This document shows, piece by piece, positions 6,867 through 14,467 of a stretch of 23,703 nt of DNA. This DNA comes from CAZCZR01 sp964503455. Its GTDB lineage: Bacteria; Bacillota; Clostridia; UBA1381. The position numbers and the translations under genes were made by a program. The stretch's first letter is position 1. Each line of letters opens with the position of its first letter. The stretch lies in contig CAZCZR010000019.1 of assembly GCA_964503455.1 (NCBI GenBank), forward strand, positions 1 through 23,703. The letters are read 5' to 3'. A model generated the notes under the pieces. That model was not told the DNA's origin. It searched no databases and worked only from the letters and a program-made list of their open reading frames with translations.

Positions 6867-8525
6867 ATGGAAAATGAATTTGAATACAAGCATTTTATAC
6901 ATGAGGCAATAGACAAGGATCTGGCGGAGGGAGTGTACGATCACGTGCAGACCCGCTTTCCGCCGGAGCCGAACGGGTATTTGCATATAGGTCATGCTAA
7001 GGCGATATGCATTGATTTCGGCACGGCGGAGAGGTATAACGGAACCTGTAATCTGCGTCTTGATGACACAAATCCCACCAAAGAGGATACGGAGTATGTT
7101 GACGCTATCATGGAGGACATCAGGTGGCTCGGCTTTAAATGGGACAAGGTGCTGTATGCGTCGGATTATTTTGACGCTATATACGACTGTGCGGTAAAGC
7201 TGATAGAGCTTGGCAAGGCATATGTGTGCGATCTGTCGGCGGATGAGATACGCGCTTACCGCGGAACACTTACAGAACCCGGCAAGAACAGCCCGTACCG
7301 CGACAGGAGCGTTGAGGAAAACCTCGATCTTTTTAAGCGTATGACCGAGGGCGAATTTCCGGACGGATCAAAGGTGCTGAGAGCGAAGATAGACATGGCG
7401 TCTCCGAACCTGAATATGCGCGATCCCGTTATTTACCGCATAAAGCGCGCGCATCACCACAGAACGGGCGATAAGTGGCTGGTGTATCCGATGTATGATT
7501 TCGCGCATCCGATCTCCGATACGGTAGAGGGTGTGACACACTCTCTTTGCTCGCTGGAGTTTGAGGATCACAGACCGCTTTATGACTGGGTTTTAAAAGA
7601 GCTTGGCTTTAAAAATCCGTCAAGGCAGATAGAGTTTGCAAGACTCAACTTAAATTACACGCTTACAAGCAAGCGCCTCTGTCTGTCACTGGTGCGCGAC
7701 GGTATAGTTTCCGGCTGGGACGATCCGAGAATGTCCACGCTGTGCGGTATGCGCCGCCGCGGTTATACGCCGGAGGCGATCAAAGATTTCTGCGCGAGGA
7801 TAGGCGTTGCAAAGACGAACAGTTTTGTTAAGATGGATCTTTTGGAGCATTGTGTCAGAGAGGATCTCAACAAAAAAGCGCCCCGCGCTATGGCGGTGCT
7901 TCGTCCGCTGAAGGTCATCATAGACAATTACCCCGATGATAAGGTAGAAAAGATTGAGGTCGAGGTAAATCCGGAGGACCCATCAATGGGAACGAGAACG
8001 GTGGAGTTTTCAAAGGAGCTTTATATTGAAAAAGAAGATTTTATGGAAGTGCCGGTAAAGAAGTATTTCCGCCTGTTCCCGGGAAACGAGGTACGCTTCA
8101 AGAGCGCGTATTTTATAAAATGCGTCGGCTGCGACAAGGACGGGGACGGCAATGTTACGGCGGTACACTGCACATACGATCCCGCGTCGCGCGGAGGAAA
8201 CTCGCCCGACGGCAGAAAGGTAAAAAGCACGATCCACTGGGTCAGCGCGGCTCATGCGATAGACGCGGAGGTACGTCTTTACGACAGACTTTTCAGCGTG
8301 GAGAATCCTTCGGATGAGTCGGGTGTTGAGAGCTTTACGGACAACCTGAATCCCAAATCCATAGAAGTATTGAAAGGCTGCAAGCTTGAAAGCAGCATGA
8401 CGGATCTAAAACCCGGCGACACCTTCCAGTTCCTGCGTCTGGGATATTTCTGCGTGGACAGGGACAGCACGGAGGATATGCCCGTGATTAATGAAACCGT
8501 GGCGCTCAGAAGCTCGTGGAAATAA
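6867..8525 (+). CDS. glnS: Glutamine--tRNA ligase
   Basis: Charges tRNA-Gln directly, as an alternative to the Glu-tRNA amidation route through GatCAB. Seen: RFPPEPNGYLHIGH with HIGH at 40-43; the KMSKS-equivalent TSKR at 267-270; the GlnRS hallmarks SGWDDPRM and CGMRRRGYTPEAIKDFC; and a two-barrel anticodon-binding region from about residue 340 to the end. Its 552 residues are close to the 554 of the E. coli enzyme, and the residue pattern follows E. coli GlnRS rather than GluRS. AGGAG at 6854-6858 lies 8 bases before ATG 6867; an ATG at 6862 is out of frame. It lies 66 bases after gltX and 25 bases before the aminotransferase, so co-transcription is likely. Confidence 0.97.
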   Translation: MENEFEYKHFIHEAIDKDLAEGVYDHVQTRFPPEPNGYLHIGHAKAICIDFGTAERYNGTCNLRLDDTNPTKEDTEYVDAIMEDIRWLGFKWDKVLYASDYFDAIYDCAVKLIELGKAYVCDLSADEIRAYRGTLTEPGKNSPYRDRSVEENLDLFKRMTEGEFPDGSKVLRAKIDMASPNLNMRDPVIYRIKRAHHHRTGDKWLVYPMYDFAHPISDTVEGVTHSLCSLEFEDHRPLYDWVLKELGFKNPSRQIEFARLNLNYTLTSKRLCLSLVRDGIVSGWDDPRMSTLCGMRRRGYTPEAIKDFCARIGVAKTNSFVKMDLLEHCVREDLNKKAPRAMAVLRPLKVIIDNYPDDKVEKIEVEVNPEDPSMGTRTVEFSKELYIEKEDFMEVPVKKYFRLFPGNEVRFKSAYFIKCVGCDKDGDGNVTAVHCTYDPASRGGNSPDGRKVKSTIHWVSAAHAIDAEVRLYDRLFSVENPSDESGVESFTDNLNPKSIEVLKGCKLESSMTDLKPGDTFQFLRLGYFCVDRDSTEDMPVINETVALRSSWK

Positions 8526-8550
8526 ATATCACAAGAAAGGACATTACACA

Positions 8551-9744
8551 ATGGATTATACAAAATTTTATGCCGACAGAGTAATACCTATGAAAGGCTC
8601 GGCTATAAGAGAAATGTTCAAGAGAATGGCTGATCCGGAGATAATTTCGCTGGCGGGCGGCAATCCCGCATCGGAGCTTTTCCCCGGTGACGAGCTTTCA
8701 AAAATAGCCGGCAAAATCCTTATGACCAATCCCGCTCTCGCGCTTCAGTACGGCACAACTGACGGCTACCCCGCCATGAGAGAAGCCGCGAAGTCGCGCG
8801 CGGACAAGGTGAACGCTTACGCTGATGGCGACGGCATACTTATAATGACCGGCGCAAATCAGGGCATTGACCTGACAGCGAAGTCCCTGATTAACAAGGG
8901 TGATAAGATAATAGTTGAGGACCCAAGCTTTATCGGAAGCCTTAACGCATTCCGCACATACGAGGCGGAGCTTATAGGCGTGGAGACAGAAGCTGACGGT
9001 ATGAACATGGATAAGCTGGAGGAGGCTTTAAAGAATAACTCCGGCATAAAAATGATCTACACGATCCCGACCTTCCAGAACCCTACGGGCAGCACCATGA
9101 CGCTTGAAAAGAGAAAGCGTCTTATTGAGCTTGCCAATAAGTATGACGTTATTGTTTTGGAGGACAATCCTTACGGCGATCTGCGCTTCGCGGGAGAGGA
9201 CGTTCCCACGATAAAATCCCTCGATACCGAGGGCAGAGTTGTCTACGCCGGCTCATTTTCCAAAATATTGTCGCCCGGTATGCGTCTTGGATATATCATC
9301 GCAAATACGGCTCTTACGGAGAAGATAGAAATACTCAAGCAGGTAAACGACGTTCATACGCCTATGCTTACGCAGCTTATGTGCGTTGAATTTATGAAGA
9401 AGTACGATATCGACAAGTATATAAAGAAAAACAAAGAGCTTTACGGAAAGAAATGCGCTGTAATGGTTAATGCCATGGAAAAGTACTTCCCGAAAGGAAA
9501 GGTAAAGTGGACAACTCCTCAGGGCGGTATTTTCCTTTGGTGCGAGTGCCCGACTATAGAGGATATTACGCCTATAGTTGACAAATGCCTTGAAAAGAAG
9601 GTAGCAATAGTTCCCGGCTCCAATTTCGCTATTGACATAACGAAGCCGTCGAACAAGTTCAGGCTGAATTATTCATCGGCAACGCCGGAAATGCTTGAAG
9701 AAGGAATAAGACGTCTGGGCGAGGTATTGACCGAAAATCTGTAA
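8551..9744 (+). CDS. PLP-dependent aminotransferase, class I/II (2-aminoadipate/KAT-like)
   Basis: 397-residue fold-type I aminotransferase. Seen: IISLAGGNPASELFP near the N terminus; QYGTTDGYPAMREA; IPTFQNPTGSTMT (the Asn that contacts PLP); VLEDNPYGDLRF; the PLP-lysine motif GSFSKILSPGMRLGYI; and FRLNYSSATPEMLEEGIRRL with the carboxylate-binding Arg. This is the LysN/Aro8/KAT II-like subgroup without the GntR-type DNA-binding domain of MocR regulators. Substrate cannot be read from sequence; 2-aminoadipate, aromatic and branched-chain amino acids are all possible. Start choice: an in-frame ATG at 8491 would overlap glnS by 35 bases with no ribosome site, whereas AAAGGA sits about 10 bases before ATG 8551. 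It sits between glnS and trpS with gaps of 25 and 16 bases, apparently one transcript. Confidence 0.88.
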   Translation: MDYTKFYADRVIPMKGSAIREMFKRMADPEIISLAGGNPASELFPGDELSKIAGKILMTNPALALQYGTTDGYPAMREAAKSRADKVNAYADGDGILIMTGANQGIDLTAKSLINKGDKIIVEDPSFIGSLNAFRTYEAELIGVETEADGMNMDKLEEALKNNSGIKMIYTIPTFQNPTGSTMTLEKRKRLIELANKYDVIVLEDNPYGDLRFAGEDVPTIKSLDTEGRVVYAGSFSKILSPGMRLGYIIANTALTEKIEILKQVNDVHTPMLTQLMCVEFMKKYDIDKYIKKNKELYGKKCAVMVNAMEKYFPKGKVKWTTPQGGIFLWCECPTIEDITPIVDKCLEKKVAIVPGSNFAIDITKPSNKFRLNYSSATPEMLEEGIRRLGEVLTENL

Positions 9745-9760
9745 GGAGAATAAAAGCGTA

Positions 9761-10762
9761 ATGGAAGAAAAAAAGAAGATATTCTCAGGCGTTCAGCCGT
9801 CAGGCACACTGACGCTGGGAAATTACCTGGGAGCGATAAGAAACTGGGTGGCGCTGCAGGAGGATTATGACTGCATTTACGCCATGATGGATCTGCACAC
9901 CATAACGGTACGGCAGATACCGGCGGATATACGCCGCCGCACTCTTGAAGTGCTGGCGCTCTACATTGCCTGCGGCATTGATCCGGTAAACAACATAATG
10001 TTTATACAGTCGCACAATCCGCATCACGCGGAACTGGGCTGGATACTTGATTGCTACACCTATATGGGCGAGCTTCAGCGAATGACGCAGTTTAAGGACA
10101 AGTCGGCGCGTCATGCCGACAACATAAATGCCGGACTGTTTACTTATCCCGTGCTTATGGCGGCGGATATACTGCTGTATCAGGCGGATTATGTGCCGGT
10201 AGGCAAGGACCAGATGCAGCATATCGAAATATGCCGCGATATTGCGGGACGATTCAACTCGATATACGGCGATGTGTTCACCGTGCCGGAGGGACTTTTG
10301 CCAAAGGTGGGAGCGAATGTTATGAGTCTGCAGGAGCCGACAAAGAAGATGTCGAAGTCGGATCCGAATCCCAAGGCGTATATTTCCATGATGGACGATA
10401 TGAACGTTATCGCGAAGAAGATAAAAAGCGCCGTTACCGACAGCGAGGGCGTCATAGAATACCGCGAGGGCGATGATTCCAAGGCGGGTGTAAACAATCT
10501 GATAAGCATAATGTCCGCTGTTACGGGCAAAAGCGCTGAAATGATAGTGTCTGAGTACAGCGGAAAGGGTTACGGCGCGTTTAAGGCTGATGTGGCTGAG
10601 GCTGTTGTGGAGTGCATACGTCCCATAAGGGAGAGATATGACAAGCTGATCGCGGACAAGGCATACCTTCAGCAGATATATACGGAGGGCGCCGAAAAGG
10701 CGCGCAGAATATCTTCAAAGACCATGAGGAAAGTGTACAAGAAGATAGGCTTCGTTGTCTGA
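9761..10762 (+). CDS. trpS: Tryptophan--tRNA ligase
   Basis: Cytoplasmic class I synthetase for tRNA-Trp. Seen: FSGVQPSGTLTLGNYLGAIR, with the HIGH-equivalent TLGN at 18-21; CYTYMGELQRMTQFKDKS; the VPVGKDQMQHIEICRDIAGRF block that is diagnostic for TrpRS; and KMSKS at 196-200. Its 333 residues match the family norm of about 330. AAGGAG (9743-9748) overlaps the stop codon of the aminotransferase, and the ATG follows 12 bases later, so translation is probably coupled to the upstream gene. No T-box fits in the 16-base gap, so any tryptophan response would have to act on the whole operon. Confidence 0.97.
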   Translation: MEEKKKIFSGVQPSGTLTLGNYLGAIRNWVALQEDYDCIYAMMDLHTITVRQIPADIRRRTLEVLALYIACGIDPVNNIMFIQSHNPHHAELGWILDCYTYMGELQRMTQFKDKSARHADNINAGLFTYPVLMAADILLYQADYVPVGKDQMQHIEICRDIAGRFNSIYGDVFTVPEGLLPKVGANVMSLQEPTKKMSKSDPNPKAYISMMDDMNVIAKKIKSAVTDSEGVIEYREGDDSKAGVNNLISIMSAVTGKSAEMIVSEYSGKGYGAFKADVAEAVVECIRPIRERYDKLIADKAYLQQIYTEGAEKARRISSKTMRKVYKKIGFVV

Positions 10763-10787
10763 GCCGGCGACGCGCCCAAAAACATAA

Positions 10788-10806
10788 CGCGCATACCGTA
10801 TGCGCG
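10788..10806. repeat. Short perfect hairpin ahead of tagO
   Basis: CGCGCATA (10788-10795), loop CCG, TATGCGCG (10799-10806): an 8-base-pair perfect stem ending about 6 bases before the GGAG ribosome site of tagO. There is no T-run, so it is not a terminator. It could act as an mRNA end or stability barrier between trpS and tagO, or as a small operator. Confidence 0.5.
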
Positions 10807-10821
10807 GGAACGGAGAAAAAT

Positions 10822-11913
10822 ATGACTACACAGGAAACAGTATTCATGATATGCGCGTTCATCGTATCGTTTGTATTTTCGTTTGCGGCGACGCCGTTTG
10901 TGAAGAAGTTCGCCTATAAGATAGGCGCGATAGATGTTCCCAAAGATAACAGGCGTATGCATAAAGAGCCTATTCCGCGAGTCGGAGGACTGGCGATAAT
11001 ATTCGGCTTTCTGGTGGCGGTGCTGTGCTTTGGCAGACCGTCAAGACAGCTGTACGCGACGCTTGCGGGTGCGGCGATAATCGCTGTTATGGGAGTTATT
11101 GACGACTGTAAAGACCTTGACGCAAAACTGAAATTAATCATACAGATAGTCGCGGCTTTGGTCGTGATCATAGGCGGAGATATACGCATAAACGTGTTCA
11201 CCAACCCGAATATACTCAGCGACAATCCGTACTGGGTTTTGCCGTCGTGGCTTTCGGTAACGATAACGGTGCTGTGGGTGGTATTTATTACGAACGCGGT
11301 TAATTTCATTGACGGACTGGACGGTCTTGCTGCGGGAGTTTCCGCGATAATGACGGTGTCGCTGGTGTTTATAGCCATACGCGTGGGAGAATATCAGATA
11401 GCCGTTGTAGGTATCGCGCTTATGGGAGCCTGCTTTGGATTTTTGCCGTTCAATTTTAATCCCGCCACGATATTTATGGGCGATACCGGCTCGACGTTTT
11501 TGGGATTTATGCTTGCCACCATGTCCATACAGGGCGTGTTTAAAAGCTATGCGGTCATTTCGCTTGCGGTGCCGTTCCTTATACTGGGACTGCCGCTGTT
11601 TGACGCGGCGTTTGCAATGATCCGCCGTATACTTACAGGGAAAAATCCCATGACAGCGGACAGAGGTCATCTGCACCATCGTTTGATAGATATGGGATTC
11701 TCGCAGAAGCAGACGGTGTTTATACTGTACGCGATAAGCGGCGTGCTTGGCATATCGGCGGTGCTTTTGGCGGAAAGCGGAACGTTGAGAGCGCTTCTGC
11801 TTTTGATGTGTGTGCTGATATTTATTCTTATAGGCAGTATGCTCGGCAAAAACGTTGATATAACAGGTCATACCGATACGCGCGACAAAACTGACGACAG
11901 GGAGGATGAATAG
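10822..11913 (+). CDS. tagO: Undecaprenyl-phosphate GlcNAc-1-phosphate transferase (TagO/WecA family)
   Basis: Integral membrane enzyme that moves GlcNAc-1-phosphate from UDP-GlcNAc to undecaprenyl phosphate, starting wall teichoic acid or other wall polysaccharides. 363 residues with about ten or eleven hydrophobic segments. Seen: the Mg-binding aspartates in GVIDDCKDLD (D94, D95), NFIDGLDG (161-168), FMGDTGS (218-224) and the polytopic HexNAc-1-P transferase signature HLHHR (283-287). That last motif and the short loops fit the TagO/WecA branch better than MraY. The C-terminal 20 residues are charged and hydrophilic. GGAG lies about 6 bases before ATG 10822. The stop at 11911-11913 is separated from wecB by a single base, so the two genes are one unit. 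TagO versus WecA cannot be separated without knowing the polymer. Confidence 0.93.
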   Translation: MTTQETVFMICAFIVSFVFSFAATPFVKKFAYKIGAIDVPKDNRRMHKEPIPRVGGLAIIFGFLVAVLCFGRPSRQLYATLAGAAIIAVMGVIDDCKDLDAKLKLIIQIVAALVVIIGGDIRINVFTNPNILSDNPYWVLPSWLSVTITVLWVVFITNAVNFIDGLDGLAAGVSAIMTVSLVFIAIRVGEYQIAVVGIALMGACFGFLPFNFNPATIFMGDTGSTFLGFMLATMSIQGVFKSYAVISLAVPFLILGLPLFDAAFAMIRRILTGKNPMTADRGHLHHRLIDMGFSQKQTVFILYAISGVLGISAVLLAESGTLRALLLLMCVLIFILIGSMLGKNVDITGHTDTRDKTDDREDE

Positions 11914-11914
11914 G

Positions 11915-13066
11915 ATGGACAGGATAAAGGTACTGATAGTGTTCGGCACAAGACCGGAGGCTATAAAGATGGCGCCTCTCGCGTTGGAGCTTAAAAAGTA
12001 TCCGGAGATCGAATCGAAGGTCTGTGTTACGGCTCAGCACCGTCAGATGCTCGATCAGGTACTTGACATTTTCGGCATAACGCCGGAGTATGACCTTGAT
12101 ATAATGAAAACCCGTCAGACGCTTGTGGGTATAACCACACGCGTTTTGGAGGGACTTGACGAGGTAATAAAAAAGGAGCGGCCCGATATTGTACTGGTTC
12201 ACGGCGATACCTCGACAAGCTTTGTCGCGGCATTGGCGGCATTTTACAATCAGGTAAAGGTGGGTCACGTTGAGGCGGGACTCAGGACCTACGACAAGTA
12301 TTCGCCATTTCCGGAGGAAATGAACCGCCAGCTTACGGGCAGGATCGCCGATCTTAATTTTTCGCCCACCGTACAGAACAGGGAAAATCTTTTAAAGGAA
12401 AACGTCAACCCCGACAGCATCTATATTACCGGCAATACTGTTATAGACGCGCTTAAAACGACTGTAAAAAAGGATTATAAATTTTCCGATCCGCTGCTTA
12501 ATGACACGGACTTTGAAAACAAGCGCGTTATTGTGGTAACGGCTCACCGCCGCGAGAACCTCGGCAAGCCGCTTGAAAATATATGCAACGCCCTAAAACG
12601 GATCGTGACCGAGTACGAGGATACGGAGATAGTTTATCCTGTGCATCTGAACCCCGCTGTAAGAGAAACGGTTTTCGGCATACTCGGCGGTTTGGACAGG
12701 GTGCATCTTATAGATCCGCTTACGGTTGACGAGCTGCACAATGCTATGGCGAGAGCGTATATGGTAATGACTGATTCGGGCGGCATACAGGAGGAGGCTC
12801 CCGCGCTTGCAAAGCCGGTGCTGGTGCTTCGGCGTGAAACGGAGCGCCCCGAAGCTGTCGCGGCGGGAACCGTAAAGATAGCCGGTGTCGATGAGGAGGA
12901 TATAGTCGTTCTTGCAAAGGAGCTTTTAGACGATAAAGCCGTTTACAACAGTATGGCTCATGCTGCCAATCCCTACGGAGACGGAGAAGCGTCGCGCCGT
13001 ACAGCCGAGGCTATACTTTACTATTTCGGCAAACGACCGGAGAGACCGAAGGAATTTAGAGTATAA
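11915..13066 (+). CDS. wecB: UDP-N-acetylglucosamine 2-epimerase (non-hydrolysing)
   Basis: Cytoplasmic enzyme that interconverts UDP-GlcNAc and UDP-ManNAc, the ManNAc donor for teichoic-acid linkage units or capsule (also named mnaA). 383 residues, two Rossmann halves. Seen: FGTRPEAIKMAPL at the N terminus, HGDTSTS (96-102), GHVEAGLRT (117-125), FPEEMNRQL, HRRENLG (211-217), YPVHLNPAVR with H244, and TDSGGIQEEAPAL (286-298). All catalytic and UDP-binding motifs are present. Start choice: ATG 11906 would sit directly on the GGGAGG ribosome site (11900-11905), while ATG 11915 has a 9-base spacing to it and begins MDRIKVLIVFGTRPE as in relatives. It directly follows tagO and supports a wall-polymer role for the pair. 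A strong terminator ends the transcript. Confidence 0.95.
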   Translation: MDRIKVLIVFGTRPEAIKMAPLALELKKYPEIESKVCVTAQHRQMLDQVLDIFGITPEYDLDIMKTRQTLVGITTRVLEGLDEVIKKERPDIVLVHGDTSTSFVAALAAFYNQVKVGHVEAGLRTYDKYSPFPEEMNRQLTGRIADLNFSPTVQNRENLLKENVNPDSIYITGNTVIDALKTTVKKDYKFSDPLLNDTDFENKRVIVVTAHRRENLGKPLENICNALKRIVTEYEDTEIVYPVHLNPAVRETVFGILGGLDRVHLIDPLTVDELHNAMARAYMVMTDSGGIQEEAPALAKPVLVLRRETERPEAVAAGTVKIAGVDEEDIVVLAKELLDDKAVYNSMAHAANPYGDGEASRRTAEAILYYFGKRPERPKEFRV

Positions 13067-13073
13067 TATTAAA

Positions 13074-13107
13074 GCTGCGGAATACTATAAATGTCCGCAG
13101 CCTTTTT
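13074..13107 (+). terminator. Rho-independent terminator after wecB
   Basis: GCTGCGGA (13074-13081) and TCCGCAGC (13094-13101) form a perfect 8-base-pair stem with a 12-base loop, followed by CTTTTT. It begins 8 bases after the wecB stop. Confidence 0.92.
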
Positions 13108-13247
13108 ACGGGCGTTTATTTTAAATACACACGCGGACGGAAAGGAGATTAACGCGAAGGTTCCCATCACGTTAGCCTCCGCAAGGATTAAATTCGCGCG
13201 TGCGGCTTTTGCTCGGCTGTGTCTTGAAAAACGCATATGCGCAGCGA

Positions 13248-13284
13248 TAATCTCTTATCATTCTTGCCCTGCGATAAGAGATTA
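13248..13284. repeat. 12-base perfect inverted repeat over the bsh promoter (putative operator)
   Basis: TAATCTCTTATC (13248-13259) and GATAAGAGATTA (13273-13284) are perfect reverse complements separated by 13 bases. The -35 element lies in the spacer, and the right arm fills the region between -35 and -10. There is no following T-run, and the repeat lies upstream of the expected start point, so it should act as DNA (a dimeric repressor or activator site) and not as an RNA hairpin. No regulator gene is adjacent. Confidence 0.55.
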
Positions 13285-13292
13285 AATTTAAT
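13264..13292 (+). promoter_or_regulatory. Candidate sigma-A promoter of the bile salt hydrolase gene
   Basis: -35 TTGCCC (13264-13269), 17-base spacer, -10 TTTAAT (13287-13292). The start would be near 13299, with a leader of about 35 bases. The -35 is only a 4/6 match, consistent with a regulated promoter. Confidence 0.45.
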
Positions 13293-13333
13293 TACTATTT
13301 GTGCCGGCGCAGGGCGGCGGAATGGAGATTATT

Positions 13334-14317
13334 ATGTGTACGGCAGTAACCTACAGAACAAAAAGCTTTTACTTTGGAAGAACGCTCGACTATGAGTTTT
13401 CCTACGGCGAGGAGATAGCGGTGACGCCGAGAAATTATGCTTTTCGCTTTCGTGAAGCGGAGGATATGTCATCACATTACGCGCTTATAGGTATGGCGCA
13501 TATGGAGAACGGATACCCTCTTTACTATGACGCGGTGAATGAAAAGGGTCTTGCAATGGCGGGACTGAATTTTGTTGGAAACGCGTTCTACAACGACAAG
13601 GCGAAGGGGAAGGACAATATCGCGCAATTTGAATTTATACCTTGGATACTGGGCAGCTGCGCCGATATTTTTGAGGCAAAAAGCAAGCTTGAACGGATAA
13701 ATTTGAGGGATATACGGTTCAAGGACGATATGCCCGTCGCGCTCCTTCACTGGATAATTGCGGATAAAAACGGGTCTTTGGTTGTGGAGAGCGTCAGGGA
13801 GGGGCTTAAGATATATGATAATCCCGTAGGCGTTTTGACAAACAATCCCGCGTTTGACGCGCAGATGTTCAACCTCAGCAGCTACATGAATCTGTCAGCG
13901 AAAGGAGCCGAAAACCGTTTCGCTCCGGGACTGGAACTTAATGAATACAGCCGCGGCATGGGCGCTGTGGGACTTCCGGGAGATCTGTCATCGCCGTCAA
14001 GGTTTGTAAGGGCGGCGTTTGTAAAGCTCAATTCCGTTTCGGGCAGCGGCGAGGAGGAAAGCGTAAACCAGTTTTTCCATATTATGGGGAGCATTGAACA
14101 GCCAAGAGGCTGCTGTGATGTGGGCGGCGAAAAATATGAAATAACGATCTACACCTCCTGCTGTAATGCGGATAAGGGCGTATACTATTATACAACTTAC
14201 GAAAATCACAGCATTACCGCAGTGGATATGCACGCGGAAAATCTTGACGGAAAGGAAGTATCGTGCTATCCTCCCGCAAGAAGCGAAAGAATAACGATGC
14301 AGAATCGGCAAATATAA
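13334..14317 (+). CDS. bsh: Bile salt hydrolase / choloylglycine hydrolase family (Ntn hydrolase)
   Basis: 327-residue linear-amide C-N hydrolase, predicted to remove glycine or taurine from conjugated bile acids. No signal peptide, so an intracellular enzyme. Start decision: an upstream in-frame ATG at 13322 exists, but the N-terminal nucleophile must be Cys2, and ATG 13334 gives MCTAVTY with a GGAG 6 bases upstream. Residues lining up with the known BSH active site are C2, R16, D19, N79 in AGLNF, N170 in GVLTNNPAFD and R223 in PSRFVR; all are present. Asn at the N79 position favours bile salt hydrolase over penicillin V acylase, which I recall as carrying Tyr there. Length and the C-terminal motifs YYYTTYENHSITAVDM and LDGKEV match C. 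perfringens CBAH-1. It is a single-gene unit between the wecB terminator and the dxs promoter. Confidence 0.92.
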   Translation: MCTAVTYRTKSFYFGRTLDYEFSYGEEIAVTPRNYAFRFREAEDMSSHYALIGMAHMENGYPLYYDAVNEKGLAMAGLNFVGNAFYNDKAKGKDNIAQFEFIPWILGSCADIFEAKSKLERINLRDIRFKDDMPVALLHWIIADKNGSLVVESVREGLKIYDNPVGVLTNNPAFDAQMFNLSSYMNLSAKGAENRFAPGLELNEYSRGMGAVGLPGDLSSPSRFVRAAFVKLNSVSGSGEEESVNQFFHIMGSIEQPRGCCDVGGEKYEITIYTSCCNADKGVYYYTTYENHSITAVDMHAENLDGKEVSCYPPARSERITMQNRQI

Positions 14318-14344
14318 ATCTTTATAAACACTTTTTCCGAAAGA

Positions 14345-14373
14345 TTGACAAAATGCGCGGCGTGTGGTAAAAT
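14345..14373 (+). promoter_or_regulatory. Near-consensus sigma-A promoter of dxs
   Basis: Perfect -35 TTGACA (14345-14350), 17-base spacer and -10 TAAAAT (14368-14373, 5/6). It is the best-matching vegetative promoter in the window. The expected start is near 14380, leaving a leader of about 88 bases. Confidence 0.8.
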
Positions 14374-14395
14374 AATATTATACAAATGAGATTTC

Positions 14396-14442
14396 AGTTG
14401 CTGTTGATGAAAAATCTTGTGTTTTTCATGCTGCAGACAACT
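14396..14442 (+). other. Long imperfect hairpin in the dxs 5' leader
   Basis: Outer stem AGTTG/CAACT plus CTG/CAG, with a one-base bulge on the 3' side (14437); an internal loop; then inner stem ATGAAAAA (14407-14414) with TTTTTCAT (14422-14429) closing a 7-base loop. That is 16 pairs in total within the transcribed leader. It ends about 14 bases before the GGGGTG ribosome site. No T-run follows the full hairpin and no known riboswitch was recognised. Confidence 0.45.
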
Positions 14443-14467
14443 CTTCTTAATATTCGGGGTGTTAGAA

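Noticed and set aside
13091..13285. 64-codon open frame after wecB
   Set aside because: It begins inside the wecB terminator hairpin, has no ribosome site and no recognisable protein, and covers the bsh promoter repeat.
14317..14346. AATCTTT/AAAGATT hairpin as a bsh terminator
   Set aside because: Only 7 A/T-rich pairs, with the T-run inside the loop and the right arm overlapping the dxs -35; not a convincing terminator.
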